A program made the position numbers and the translations under genes. From Notamacropus eugenii (lineage: Eukaryota > Chordata > Mammalia > Diprotodontia > Macropodidae): a DNA stretch of 64,000 nt. The notes below the pieces were generated by a model. It had not been told where the DNA came from and did no database searches. It saw only the letters and a list, made by a program, of their open reading frames with translations. The stretch is from contig NC_092874.1 of the NCBI RefSeq assembly GCF_028372415.1, positions 118,865,244 through 118,929,243 on the forward strand, in the 5' to 3' direction. This document shows, one piece after another, positions 23,119 through 33,838 of this stretch (its first letter is position 1; each line of letters starts with the position of its first letter).

Positions 23119-23628
23119 AAACTGGGTCTCCCTATTTCACTCAGGCTTGAAGTACAGGGGGTACTGATGGACCAATCCCACTATTAATTGAAAAGTTGGT
23201 GATACAATGGATGGAAAGGTGATCCTGGTGTCAAGAAAAGCCCGTACAGATTCAGTCTCAGATACTTACTGACTGTATGACCCTGGGCAAGTCATTCTGT
23301 TTTCCTCAGTTTCCTCAACTATAAAATGTGGATAATAATAGTAACAAGGTTCTTGTGAGGATCAAATGTGATAATGTTTATAAAAAGCACTTAGCACATA
23401 AATGTCTATTCCCTTCCCTTCTCTTGATTGGCATGGGAGGTTTGATTTGCTCTATTCTGTCTTAAGTCAGTTCCACCCTCTGGTGGATCACCCACTTCTC
23501 CCAACCCGTGCTTCTGAAGGCTTAACATATTGATGCCTGACAATGTATACACCAGACCAACATAGCCCATCACAGTTCAGAACTCAAGAGATATGTACCA
23601 GCTTTAGTCTCCTACCCATCGCTGAGAA
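23119..23628 (-). pseudogene. RN7SL: 7SL (SRP) RNA retropseudogene, split by a MIR
   Basis: 7SL RNA is the RNA scaffold of the signal recognition particle. The minus strand reads as 7SL in two blocks. 23,119-23,197 is the complement of the 3' part (gggtctccctatttcactca, then aatcccactattaattg). 23,423-23,620 is the complement of the S domain and 5' region (cttgattggcatgggag, then catattgatgcctgac and cagttcagaactcaagagat). A plus-strand MIR separates them. The flanks are a long direct repeat, 23,101-23,118 and 23,629-23,650 (tcatgaactt, then a T-run and AAAAA), as expected of L1-mediated retroposition into the hAT element. Divergence is high and the Alu-domain 5' end is degraded, so it is not a functional SRP RNA gene. 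Confidence 0.75.
23203..23420 (+). mobile_element. MIR-type SINE inside the 7SL pseudogene
   Basis: gatacttactgactgtatga, ttcctcagtttcctcaacta, gtgaggatcaaatgtgataa. It interrupts the 7SL reading at its 3' region. Confidence 0.75.
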
Positions 23629-23890
23629 TCATGAACTTGTTTTTTAAAAATATTTTGTTAATTGTGTTTCAATCTAATTGTTTTCCTTTGTAATCCTGTG
23701 TATTTTATTTTATGCATTTTAATACATTTCATAGGCATCACCAGACTGCCAAAAGGGTCCATGACACCAGAAGGGTTAAGAACCTCTGACCTACAGAGAG
23801 GCTGCGTCTCCAAGCTTTTCAGATTTCTTTGTAAATTACCAGATAAGGGAAAATCCTACTGTCTATGGTCTAAGTGCCAAAGGTAAGTAA

Positions 23891-24800
23891 GTGGGACTCT
23901 TCTCTCCAGGATTCACCTCTTCCCAAGAGTCATCTCCTCCTGGTAATCCAGTCACTTTGTTATGACAGGGCCCTACAGTTAATGGGGAGTGAAATTGGAG
24001 AAGAATGTCTGCAAGTTTGGGGCTTTCATCTCTAAAACAAATACCAAATTCCTTTGGGCTACTGCCGTTGGAACGAAACAATGATATGCTTTGGGAGATT
24101 GTAAGGCGTTTCCCTAGCAACTCCCAGGCTGTTTTGGGGCAAAATCTAGTCAAAGAGGAAAGGGAACAAAAATAATAAAGAGGAGGGCCTGGATGAATTC
24201 CAGGAATGGGAGTTGGGGGGGAGGGGGAGGTCCTCTTGGCTGTGTTGTTATGGTGTACAGACGTGTTTTGTTAGTCCAATTTTCAGCTAAACTTCCTCCT
24301 TGCTCTGGGATAATGTTCCACGGTGGGTGAAATCCCCATACTGGAATGCTAATCAAAGACCAAGAGAGAAAATGGCAGTTGCATGGGGAAAAGCATTGTT
24401 GAGAAACAACCCATGACGTCTTCAGGACTGGCCCTAGAAATCACAGAAGTCCTTCAAGGAAGAGCTATGGGCAGAAAAGTCACTGGCCTGTTAAATTTAA
24501 ACTGGAAGGTGGGTGGGGCCCCTCCAAGCCCAGGGAAGCTGAAGAGTCTTTGTTTCTCTGAGGAGACTTTAGGTCATTAGGAAAATGGGTGGCAAAATAT
24601 ACTTTTATTGGCTCTAAAGGAAAATGGACAGATTGTTCCAAGAGGATTTTTCAAGGAAGGTAGCAAGTCCAAGTAAGCATCGGGAGTTTGGGAAACTGAC
24701 ATTGTTACAGTTATTCTACTTATTCTGGGGTACCTGGAAGGAAATAGTATAAACATGATCTGTGAGTCTACTTCCCATTTCTCCCTGTGTCTATTCATAA
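23891..24800. other. Unique sequence with clustered factor-like motifs
   Basis: About 900 bp without recognised repeats. Contains gtttccctagcaac (24,108-24,121), close to the RFX X-box, a SOX-like ACAATG (about 24,078) and a CRE-like TGACGTC (about 24,414). Candidate conserved regulatory element; conservation cannot be tested here. Confidence 0.3.
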
Positions 24801-24992
24801 TACATAGATTTAGAGCCAGAAAGTAATTGGGAGGACATACAATCCAACCCTGTCATTTTACAGATTTGGAAAGTGAGGTTCAGAAATAAGTGGCTTGTCT
24901 AAGGTCACGTTGCCGGTTAATGTTAAAGGAGAACCTGGGAACAAACCCAGGTCCTCTGATTCCAAACCCACCATTCTTTGCACTCTCCTTCC
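24801..24992 (-). mobile_element. MIR-type SINE
   Basis: catagatttagagccagaaa, tcattttacagatttggaaa, aacccaggtcctctgattcc. Confidence 0.75.
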
Positions 24993-25062
24993 TACACTAC
25001 CTCCCTAAGCAGACTCCCAAGCACTGGTCACAAGGAGAGAGGGAGGGAAAGGGGGCAGGATA

Positions 25063-25192
25063 TATATGCATTTATTTAGCATCTACTCTGTGCTAAGCAC
25101 TTTTACAAATATTCTCTCGTTTCATTCTCACAACAACCCTGCAAGGTAGGTGCTATTATTATCCCCATTTCACAGTTGAAAAAACTGAGTTT
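25063..25192 (-). mobile_element. MIR-type SINE 3' half
   Basis: catctactctgtgctaagca, cattctcacaacaaccctgc, ccccatttcacagttgaaaa. Confidence 0.65.
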
Positions 25193-25309
25193 TTCTCAGG
25201 AGGTACACGGAAGTGTGGGGTACTAAACTAGGAATGGCTCAGCACAACCCATCCCCACCCTCTGGGAGGAAAAACTCCTCAGAACAGTAGCAACAACTCA
25301 GCTACACAT

Positions 25310-25503
25310 AGTATGTTAAGACTTTAAAAATTTTCCTCATAACACACTTGAAGAGTAGGTTGACTGAGTATGGTTGCACTCATTTTTCAGAGGAGGAAAC
25401 TGTAGCTCAGAAAAATGACTTGCCCATTATCACTGTCTGTCAGCTACTAAGTTTCAGAGCTGGGACTCAAACCTACACCTCCTGACTCCAGGTTCTTTGT
25501 TAC
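25310..25503 (-). mobile_element. MIR-type SINE
   Basis: cagaggaggaaactgtagct, gacttgcccattatcactgt, head complement cctgactccaggttctttg. Confidence 0.7.
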
Positions 25504-26599
25504 TTTCTAATACATCAACAATGCATGAAGATGTAGGACTCCAAGGATGGGTCCCAAAGTAGGGAGAGGAACCAGGGAGTCAAAAGAGACAACCAAGAAC
25601 AGAAAACCAGTATTACCTGCTTGACTATTCTTTGCTGACCTTGAACACAAATTTGGGGACTGTCTGTTGTACCCTCTAAGCCCTTCGCTTGTAACACAGT
25701 TATAAGCCATTTTTCTCCACATCTCCTGGTTTCCCCAGGGCAGCAACTGTGAATCCAAAGGTCCAACTTTCTTTCTGTTCCTCTCATAGCACCTTCTCCC
25801 CAAGGACCTCCAGTCTCTTTCCAGAAAACCAATCAACAGTAGCAGTTAGCAGTTAGCAGTTCCCACACCAGCCCTGAAGGAGTAAGGGAGGCTGGTTGGA
25901 GGAGTAGCTGAGGGAAGGAAGAGAGAAAGAGGAGTGAAAACCTAACCTGGGAGTTAGTAAGAAGAAAGAAGAAAAAGTTGTGAGAGAACCAGCGTTCATC
26001 AGGAGAGACCCTGTCTCCAGTCACCGCAGACTGACAACACTGTCCCCCTCCCAGCCCTGCCATTGCAATGAAAAGACTACTTCATGAGGAGCTCAGCCTC
26101 CTCCCCTCCTTTAGGAGAAAGGGGAGGGACAAAGCAAGCAGGAGGGAGGATTCTGCCCTCAGAAGAACTTAATAGTAGAAGAAGGTCTGAATGAGGAAAA
26201 ACATTTACGACCACAAAAATCACATTGCCTCCAGTCACTCCACCCACATACCACAAAAGCCACAAATGTTCGCTTGGCTAACCTTAGTATCTCATTCCAG
26301 GCACATGCAGAGCCCCAGCCACCTGCCACCTACTAGTGTGTGCGCTGCCCCCCTCCACACCAAAAAGAATCAGAATAGCAATGACATTTCACAGGAGACA
26401 CGCTTCCCTCTCCCATTCCTATAACGGATGTCATCAGTAACTAATCATTTCTACAGGGAGCCGAACGTCAACACTGCCGTTGTCAGACCTACACGCTGGA
26501 GACTGCCTTGGAACAAGTCAGGCAGATACCACATGACAAACCACAAATCAACAAGTCTGGAGACAGAATGGTCCCTGCTCTAGTTTTAGCTTGAGAAAC
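25504..26599. other. Unassigned sequence
   Basis: About 1.1 kb with no recognised repeats. Two overlapping minus-strand frames (about 25,507-25,836) of 109 and 105 codons in different registers indicate low stop density, not a gene. Confidence 0.4.
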
Positions 26600-26680
26600 A
26601 GTCTGGGGAAGTGGATAGAATGCTAGTCTGGCTGTGTGACCTGGGGAAAATCACCTAACCTCTCTGTTCGCTGGGCAGCT
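26600..26680 (+). mobile_element. SINE head fragment
   Basis: ggggaagtggatagaatgct, then ggctgtgtgacctggggaaa; shortened between them. Confidence 0.6.
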
Positions 26681-26892
26681 CCCCAGGACCCACCTAATCG
26701 GTTGTAGTAGAGTTGTTGGTCTCCTCTGCTCTAGTGTTGGGAAATTCTAATTCCCCAGGCTGAAGAAATTACGAATCCTTTCATTATTAGGTCAAAATGG
26801 AATAATTTCAAAGTCAGCCAAAACAATGGTTGTGCTGGGATCAGAAGGGGTAATGGATATAACCTCAGGTATACGATGTATGATAAATGTAT

Positions 26893-27042
26893 AGAGAGGC
26901 CCCGTGGTTAGAGAGAACACACCAACTTTGGCGTCAGAAGATTCAAGTTCACAGTCCTACGCCTCAGTTTCCTGATTTGTAAAATGGGGGCTTAGCAATA
27001 CTTTCATTACCTACCTCACTGGATTGTTGTAAGGAAAAGTCC
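26893..27042 (+). mobile_element. MIR-type SINE
   Basis: ccccgtggttagagagaaca, cctcagtttcctgatttgta, cctcactggattgttgtaag. Confidence 0.7.
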
Positions 27043-27044
27043 TC

Positions 27045-27262
27045 ACATTTCTGCCTGCTGAAATCCAAATTATTTCTTCCTCCTCAAATGTCTTATACCA
27101 ATCCTTAACATATTGTAACTTACGAGATAATTATTTATATATTTGTCTTATCTGTCTACTGTAATTCTAAATTCTCAAAAGGGAGGAAATGCCACTTTTT
27201 TCATCATCGCATCCTAGCAGTACTTTGCACATAGTAGGTAATAAATGTTTGCTGAATTTAAA
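27045..27262 (+). mobile_element. L2 LINE 3' end
   Basis: ttctgcctgctgaaatccaa, then gcacatagtaggtaataaat and gtttgctgaattt. Confidence 0.65.
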
Positions 27263-27442
27263 GGAAAAAAAAAAGTTGAGTATGCCTAAATCTACTCACA
27301 CCCAGGGGAAAGGCATGAAGGCTTCTCCTGCTCCTAGAAATCAAGCCATCAACAAGTGTTCACTGATTGGAAGAAAACACCCTACTCCACAGAAGGCCCT
27401 CACTAAAAATAATTAACCACTCTAAACTTTTTACTAACATTT

Positions 27443-27612
27443 GACTTTTAAAATAATATTTTATTTTTCCCCAATTATATGTAAAAACTATTTTTAACAT
27501 TTTAAAAAATTTTTGAGTTCCAAATTCACTCCCTCCCTCCCCGCCCTTCCCCCCGCATTGAGAAGGCAAGCCATTTGACATGTATAGTCATGCAAAACAC
27601 ATTTACATGTTC
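27443..27612 (-). mobile_element. Marsupial L1 3' terminus with TSD
   Basis: Complement of the marsupial L1 3' end (ttttatttttccccaattat, then tgagttccaaattcactccc). Both sides carry the perfect 13-bp duplication tttactaacattt (27,430-27,442 and 27,613-27,625). Confidence 0.85.
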
Positions 27613-27625
27613 TTTACTAACATTT

Positions 27626-27765
27626 TTAAGCTCAAAATAACCCTTTGAGACAGGCACTACAGCTAGCAGGGATCCTCATTTTATAGACGGCACCGTGAGA
27701 CTCGCAGAGATTAAGTGACTTGTGCCGGGTCACAGAGCTGGGATAAGAGAAGACGGCAGAAGGCA
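27626..27765 (-). mobile_element. MIR-type SINE
   Basis: aaataaccctttgagacagg, cattttatagacggcaccgt, cgggtcacagagctggg. Confidence 0.6.
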
Positions 27766-28434
27766 GGCCTTGCTGAATTGTTCTAGCCTCTGCCATGCCC
27801 TTTCAGAGAGCTCATAAATGGAAAGGTTGCATTGTTGTCTTTGGATTCCCAAAGCCTAGTACTGTTCTTAGGACACAGGATGGAAATTCCTAATGAGGAA
27901 ATTCATCCTGCTAAGGCACTCCACAATCTAGAGTCTTAGACAGCCACCAAGGGTGCTGAGATGTTAAGTGACCTGCCCAGGGTCAGGGCAGGAAAGTCTG
28001 ACTCTGAGGCTGATCAACTCTCTAATTACTTTGCCACCATGTCTCTGTACTTATGCATAGTAGGCACTTCATAAACTCCTGTTGACTGAACTAAAGCAAA
28101 TAGCACATGAAAGCCAAAGTCACCAATAATACAAGGTAGTACATATACTATATCTATAGGTATACAGATATAGAAATAGATATAGTATACGTATAAATAC
28201 ACACTGGTATACATCTATACTAATGAGTGGTATAGACAGTAAATGCTACAGGAGTTCAGAGGAGAAGGTCAACCAACATGTACTTCCAGCCAAAATGTAC
28301 TTCAAGGCTTCGAGGAGAAGACAAAGTATGAGTTGAGTTGAGCTTTAAGGAATGGGTAGGATTGGACTGAAAGAAAAAGAAGGGAAAATGAGCTGGGCAA
28401 AGCATGAGCAAAGAAGGGAATAGAAGGGAAGGGC

Positions 28435-28672
28435 ATAAGCATTTGTATCACATTTACTGTGTGCCACAAACAAAACAAGATGTTTTACAAAGATCTCATT
28501 TGATCCTCACAACAATCCCGGGAGAGAGGTGCTATTATCCCTATTTTACATTTGAGGAAACTGAGACAAACCCGGGTTAAGTGATTTGGCTAAGGTCACA
28601 TAACAAGGAAGTCTCTGAGGATGGATTTGAACTCAGGTCTTTCTGAGTTCAAGCTTAGTGTGTTATCCACAA
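28435..28672 (-). mobile_element. MIR-type SINE
   Basis: ctcatttgatcctcacaaca, catttgaggaaactgagaca, gatttgaactcaggtctttc. Confidence 0.8.
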
Positions 28673-28944
28673 ATCAGAAACAGACAAAACAAAAAACAGA
28701 TCATGTTTGGGATACTGCATGTAAACTTACTTTACCAGAGAAGATGATTCACCTAAGGGAGTAATAGGAAGACTGTGGGATTATAGTTGGAGGAGACTTC
28801 TTAAAATACCAATAAAGTTAAATTCCAGACAGACTGTGGAGGGCTTTGGATACCAGGCTAAGGAGATATGATTTTAGCTTGTAGAAAGTGGAGAAAAATT
28901 AAAGGTTTGGAAATAGCAGGAAGAAAGAGATATTTGGTAACCCT

Positions 28945-29640
28945 CAGGTTTCATCCACATCCCTCAAATTGGCAAAGATAATAAAGGATAGAAATAATCA
29001 GTGTCAGAGGAGTTGTGGGAAGACAGGTACACTAATATGCTTTTGGCAGAACTGTAAATTGCTCCAACCATTTTAGAAAACAATTTGAAACTTTTCAGGA
29101 GAAATGACTAAATTGTTTCTAACCTTTCACCCAGCAATATCACCATTGGACCTATAACCCAAGATCGTCGAAGGCAGATGAAAAGGCTCCCTCTGTACCA
29201 AGAAATTCATAGCCGCACTTTTGATGACGGCAAACAAAGAAAAGGAAACAAAATCTGTACCCATCAACTGGGGAATGGCTGAACAAATTATGGTATTTGA
29301 GTATGATGAATATTATTGCACTGTAAGAAACAATGGTGATATGAGGAATCCAGAAAAACACAGGAAGCCTTATATAAACTGATGCAGGGCAAAGAAAGAA
29401 TGATCAGGAGGACAAAATACGTGGTCACTACAAGTACATAAATGAAAACCACAGTACAAGGTATTTGAGCTCCAATTAATTATAATAAATCAATCTCAGT
29501 CCAGGAGAACTAATGATGAAATGCACCTCCTTTCAATATAGAGGTAGAGGATGATGGGTGTGAAATATGATATGTATCTCAGCACATTCAATGTAAACTG
29601 GTTTTGCTTAAATGTAGGACAAAATTTTAAAGAAATAAAG
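28945..29640 (+). mobile_element. L1 ORF2 3' end and 3' UTR, 5'-truncated
   Basis: ttcacccagcaatatcaccat, cccatcaactggggaatggc, gaacaaattatggtatttga and gaatattattgcactgtaag are classic L1 ORF2 C-terminal wording in sense. Ends in an A-rich tail near 29,640 inside an L2. Confidence 0.8.
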
Positions 29641-29984
29641 TGTTGTTTTAGGATGATTCATTAGGTAACAGTAGGCAACATGGTAGGGAGAGAGACCAGA
29701 AAAAGGCAGGCAAATAATTTGGAAGGTCAATACAATACGGTATGTGGTAATGAGGACCACCCTAGACAAAGATGGAGGCCATGGGAATAGGAAGGAAAGA
29801 GTGTAAACGCTGTAGAAAATCTACTTTGTAACTGGCTATATTTTAGGAATGAGAGAAAGAGGAGCCAAGATGAGTCCTCAGATTTCACATCTAGGTGACT
29901 AAAATAATGATAGTACAATTGAAGGGAAAAAAAGAGAAGTGGGTCATAGGGAAAAGGGAGAAGGACATTGAAGTGCTTTCAGGG

Positions 29985-30330
29985 AGACTGTATATCTGAA
30001 TGAGGCCAAATTTTCCTCATATACTTTAACCAAAACAATATATCACAACAGATTGAATGCGGAAATACATATGAGAATCCAGCTGTCTTCTATCAAGCCA
30101 GAGATTTGCAAAAATATATAAAACAATGCCATTCTTGGTAAAATTTTTTGCTTTGAAAAATAGTTATTTTTCATGAAATTATGTTAACATGTAATTGGTT
30201 TGTTTCATTAGTAACAAATATTTTTAAATGATCCATTTTCAATTTCTAATACAGTAAATATTAAGAGATATAACCCACACAAACAAAGGTTCTTCAGGGT
30301 CCTCAATATTTTTTAAGAGTATATTTAAGA
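29985..30330 (+). mobile_element. hAT-Charlie type element fragment
   Basis: agttatttttcatgaaatta, ttaacatgtaattggtttg, gagatataacccacacaaac and gttcttcagggtcctcaata follow a known Charlie/MER1-group order. The terminal repeats are missing. At 30,333-30,362 a short SINE head follows. Confidence 0.55.
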
Positions 30331-30409
30331 TGGGCAGATAAATAGCATAGAAGATAGAGCACCAAAAAGTTAATGCAATAGTCACTTAGGGTCCAGGATG
30401 AGGGAGGTG

Positions 30410-31054
30410 ATAATTGAACGGTATTCTGCACTCACTGGACCACTTCTGGACTATTGCGTTCAACACTGACGTCACATTTTAGGAAGCTAGTTGATAGAAT
30501 GGACTGTTCATAGATGACAAGGTAAGGGAACTTGAAGCAATGCTATACAAGAATCCCACTGAAAGAACTGCAGATGTTTTGTACGGAGAAGAGAAGACCC
30601 AGATCACATCTAATAGCTATCTTCAAGCATCTGGAGGGCTAGCGCAGGGATTAGGAATTAGCCTTTACTTTTGCCAGAAATAGTTTACATAGAATGTAAG
30701 TCTTTCAGGAATAGATTCATTTCAGTTTTTAAAATTTTGTATTCACAGAAGTGTGCACAGTGCTTTGGTGTTTCATAAATGCTTATTGATTGATTGATTG
30801 GAAGAGTTGAAATTGAAAAGAGGTAGATTTCAGCTAGACCAAAGGAAAACCTTCCTAACACTAATATTTGTCCAGAAGTGGAATGGCTGGCCCTGTAGGG
30901 AAAGGTCTGCACTTTGCTGACGGTCCCTAACAGATAATGAATGCCCACTTTACAGGGATTCTGTAAAAGAGATTCCTGTTCTGGTTAGGGTTGGACTAGA
31001 AGACTATCCAGGTCCCTTCTAACTCAAAAGTTGTACAATTCTATGATATGTCAC
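30410..31054 (+). mobile_element. CR1/L3-type LINE 3' end, split by L2
   Basis: Left block 30,410-30,690. Right block 30,801-31,054 ends in gttggactagaagactatcc, cccttctaactcaaaag and attctatgatatg, the characteristic CR1/L3 terminus. Confidence 0.7.
30690..30800 (+). mobile_element. L2 LINE 3' terminus inside CR1/L3
   Basis: tgcacagtgctttggtgttt followed by cataaatgcttattgattga and a short TTGA repeat. Confidence 0.65.
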
Positions 31055-31066
31055 TTAAGTATTCTT

Positions 31067-31325
31067 TTTGTTGTTCAGTTATTTCAGTTCTGTCCAACTC
31101 TTCTGTGATCTCATTTGGGGTTTCCTTGACAAAGACTCTGGAGTGACGTGCCATTTCCTTCTCCAGCTTATTTTACAGATGAGGAAACTGAGGCCAACTG
31201 AGGAAACTGAGGGTTAAGTGACTTGACCAGGGTCACACAGCTATTATGTGTCAGGCTGGTTTTGAACTCAGGTATTCCTGACTCCAACTCTGGCATTCTA
31301 TGCACTGTGCCACCCAGCTGCCCCG
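31067..31325 (-). mobile_element. MAR1-like long SINE with TSD
   Basis: Full-length antisense copy from gttgttcagttatttcagtt to the head complement gtgccacccagctgcccc. A local duplication of the gaggaaactgagg motif sits in the core. The flanks carry the 10-bp repeat aagtattctt (31,057-31,066 and 31,326-31,335). Confidence 0.9.
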
Positions 31326-31726
31326 AAGTATTCTTAGGGTTTTTTTTCTCTCTCTCCTGGGCGAAGTCTGTTCCTCTTATTTTTCTATCTATTACTCCTC
31401 ACCATAGAAATACATCTAAACAGGTAAGTATTGCTTATTAAATGTAACTAACTACCATCCAAAAAACATGGAGGAAAAAGAAATCTCTGTGGCTTTTAAA
31501 GGATGAAATAGTACATGGTCCAAGATCTCCCCTCACTGGGTCACAGTATATAGAAAACTTAATAAAGATTTGTTTAATTGAGTTGAAATAAATTGATTAG
31601 AATCCAATTGAAATGATCCACTGAGACCCAAATCTCTAGTATTCTAGCCTTTGTGACTTTGGACAATTCCCTTTACCCAAATCCAATCCAATCCAAAAAG
31701 TCATTCTTGTATATCCAATTTCTGAG

Positions 31727-31840
31727 GGGCATCCTGGTGTAGCAGACAGAGGGCCAGTCTTAGGCTTAAGCCTGCTTCTGACCCTTATCAGCTGTCTAAC
31801 TCTGGTCAAGTCACTTAACCTCTTACTGCCATCAGACATC
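31727..31840 (+). mobile_element. Short SINE (head and core)
   Basis: gcatcctggtgtagcagaca, then tcaagtcacttaacctctta; no long tail. Confidence 0.7.
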
Positions 31841-32654
31841 TCTTAACACACATCAGAAGAGTTACCCATTTCCCTTTCCCATCCTACTCTCCTCCCTTTC
31901 CCCAGCTTCCCTTCACCTATCACATTTGCAGGGGGGAAAAATTCCAAAATCTTACCAATATTTGATAAAGGATAAAAGAAATTCTAGCTAGCTAAAGGGA
32001 AAAGTTCAATTCCTAATTCCATCTCCACTCCAGTACACTTTCTCCCATCCAGTTTAGCACCATCCTGTCTCCAAGAGTTAGGGCTCTGTTGCCTGTGGGG
32101 CCCCCTTCTTGCCTTTCCTCTTGTAAAAGCTCAGTTTATCTCTCTGCCAGTCAACAGGGTCATGTTAATCTTCGAAGGGCTTTCTTCCTGAAATAGCCCT
32201 GGATTATCTGGTCCAAGAGAGAGCTGAACACAGAGACAGAAAGGCCTGGGTGTCATAACTCACTCCTGTGCCCCTCCCAGAGTTAGTGGAAGCTCATCCC
32301 CAGCAGTTCTGTCTTCCTTCCTTCCTTCTTTAATCTGAGTCTGAATTCCAAAACTTATTACCTGGCATTGAAGCTGTATCTGTGATGGAACCTTTTGTAC
32401 TCCTGCCTCCTAAATAGAAGTACTCCTCTGTGCTTCTCTCTTGGCTGTCTGTTTTCCTTCTAAAGTTCCTTAAGAAGAATTCATTCAGTACTATTTTACA
32501 AAAGTGAGTAAGCTGTTTATACCTTATAATAATTATTATTAATATTAATTATAATAATGATAATGTTCATAAAACCTATTTGTAACATCACTTATGGGCA
32601 CTTGATGATCCAAAAATATCCTGATAGGCTAGAATTATGGATGAATCTAATAAG
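31841..32654. other. Unassigned sequence
   Basis: No recognised repeat. A short ATTATT-rich run lies at about 32,525-32,565. Confidence 0.4.
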
Positions 32655-32873
32655 GAAGGAAATAAGCATTTTTTAAGTATTTACTATGTGCCAGGCACTA
32701 CGCTAAACCGTTTACAAATATTATTCCATTTGATCCTTACAACAACGTTGGGAGGTATGTGTTATTATGACCCCCATTTCATAATTGAGGAAACTGAGGC
32801 AAGCAGAAGTTAAATGACTTGAACTCAGGTCTTCCTGACTTCAGGCCCATCACTCTAGACAGTGCACCACAAG
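32655..32873 (-). mobile_element. MIR-type SINE
   Basis: tttactatgtgccaggcact, ccatttgatccttacaacaa, attgaggaaactgaggcaag, head complement agacagtgcaccac. Confidence 0.75.
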
Positions 32874-32949
32874 CAGCTTGCTTTGTTTTGCACCCTAAGG
32901 GTCAGAGGGCCTTTCCAACTGACTTGTAGCTAAAACCCACCATGTGTAT

Positions 32950-33062
32950 TACCTTGCCCTATTAGAATGGGAGTTCCTTCAGAGAAGAGACTATCTTACT
33001 GTTGTTCTGGACATAGTTCTTGACACACGGTATACTCTTGATGTATGTTTTTTCATTCATCC
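32950..33062 (+). mobile_element. L2 LINE 3' end
   Basis: agaatgggagttccttcaga, then ttcttgacacacggtatact. Confidence 0.55.
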
Positions 33063-33066
33063 GTTC

Positions 33067-33281
33067 AGATAGCTCTTTAAGGTTTACAAAATATTTACGT
33101 ATCTTATCTCATTTTATTTGATGCTCACATAATAGAACTGTGGGATAGGTCCTATTATTATTCTCATTTTATAGATGAGGAACGTGAAGACCAGAGTGGT
33201 TAAGTGACTCACTCAGGGCCACACAGCTAGTAAGTGTTAGGGGTAGGATTCCTAACTCCAACTTCAGCACCCAGTCCATTT
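33067..33281 (-). mobile_element. MIR-type SINE
   Basis: ctctttaaggtttacaaaat, tatagatgaggaacgtgaag, gccacacagctagtaagtgt. Confidence 0.8.
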
Positions 33282-33450
33282 TGCCAAACACCTGCCCTAC
33301 TTAGAGGTCAGAGACAGGAAAGTTCCCAAAGATACCAAGATGTTCAAAGCAGTACCTCTCATAGGAAAAAAAAGTGGGGGAGGGAAATGGGCATGCAAAG
33401 AAGAGGGAATAGCTGAACAAATTGTACAAATGGGATGGAATTTTATAACA

Positions 33451-33651
33451 GCAATAATTATAATGTATGTATTGCATTGAAATTTACAAAGTGCTTTGTA
33501 AATATCTCATTTTATCCTCACAACAATCCTGGGAGGTAAAATGTGCTATCACTCCCACTTTATAGATGAGGAAACTGAGGCAGGCAGAAATTAAGAGTCT
33601 CAGAAGTTAAGGGCCTTCAGAATCTAAGTCCAGGGCTCCATCCACTGAGCA
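33451..33651 (-). mobile_element. MIR-type SINE inside L1
   Basis: aatttacaaagtgctttgta, atcctcacaacaatcctggg, gaggaaactgaggcaggcag, head complement ctccatccactgagc. Confidence 0.8.
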
Positions 33652-33715
33652 GTATAAGGGATTCAGAGAAACTTGGAAAGACTTTTTTGAATCCATGCAG
33701 AGCAAAGCAAGAAGC

Positions 33716-33838
33716 ACAATATAATATAAAATATAATATAATGTAATATAAAATAATATAATGTAATATAACATAACATAATATATTGTAACATAATATA
33801 ATATAACATAGCATAATAAAATATAATATAAGAACAAG
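33716..33838. repeat. (TATAA)n-like AT repeat
   Basis: Imperfect ATAATATAA/ATAACAT units over about 120 bp. Produces spurious Ile/Tyr/Leu frames on the minus strand. Confidence 0.9.

Larger units (their letters stand above)
23080..23788. mobile_element. hAT (MER5-like) MITE carrying a 7SL insertion
   Basis: The left terminal repeat taggagttcttaacc matches the complement of the right end ggttaagaacctctg. The 8-bp target duplication is atctacag (23,072-23,079) against acctacag (23,789-23,796). The right half contains gtttcaatctaattgttttc and actgccaaaagggtccatga, typical of MER5-type hAT sequences. The middle was displaced by later insertions. Confidence 0.8.
22990..23890. repeat. Unclassified dispersed repeat, copy A, split by hAT
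   Basis: Flanks of the hAT MITE at 23,080-23,788. Similar to 20,040-20,215 on both sides, which supports the insertion history. Confidence 0.45.
28235..29960 (-). mobile_element. L2 LINE interior, split twice
   Basis: Antisense L2 blocks at 28,235-28,435, 28,745-28,925 and 29,645-29,960 (for example gactgtggagggctttggat). They are separated by a MIR and then a sense-strand L1. Confidence 0.5.
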
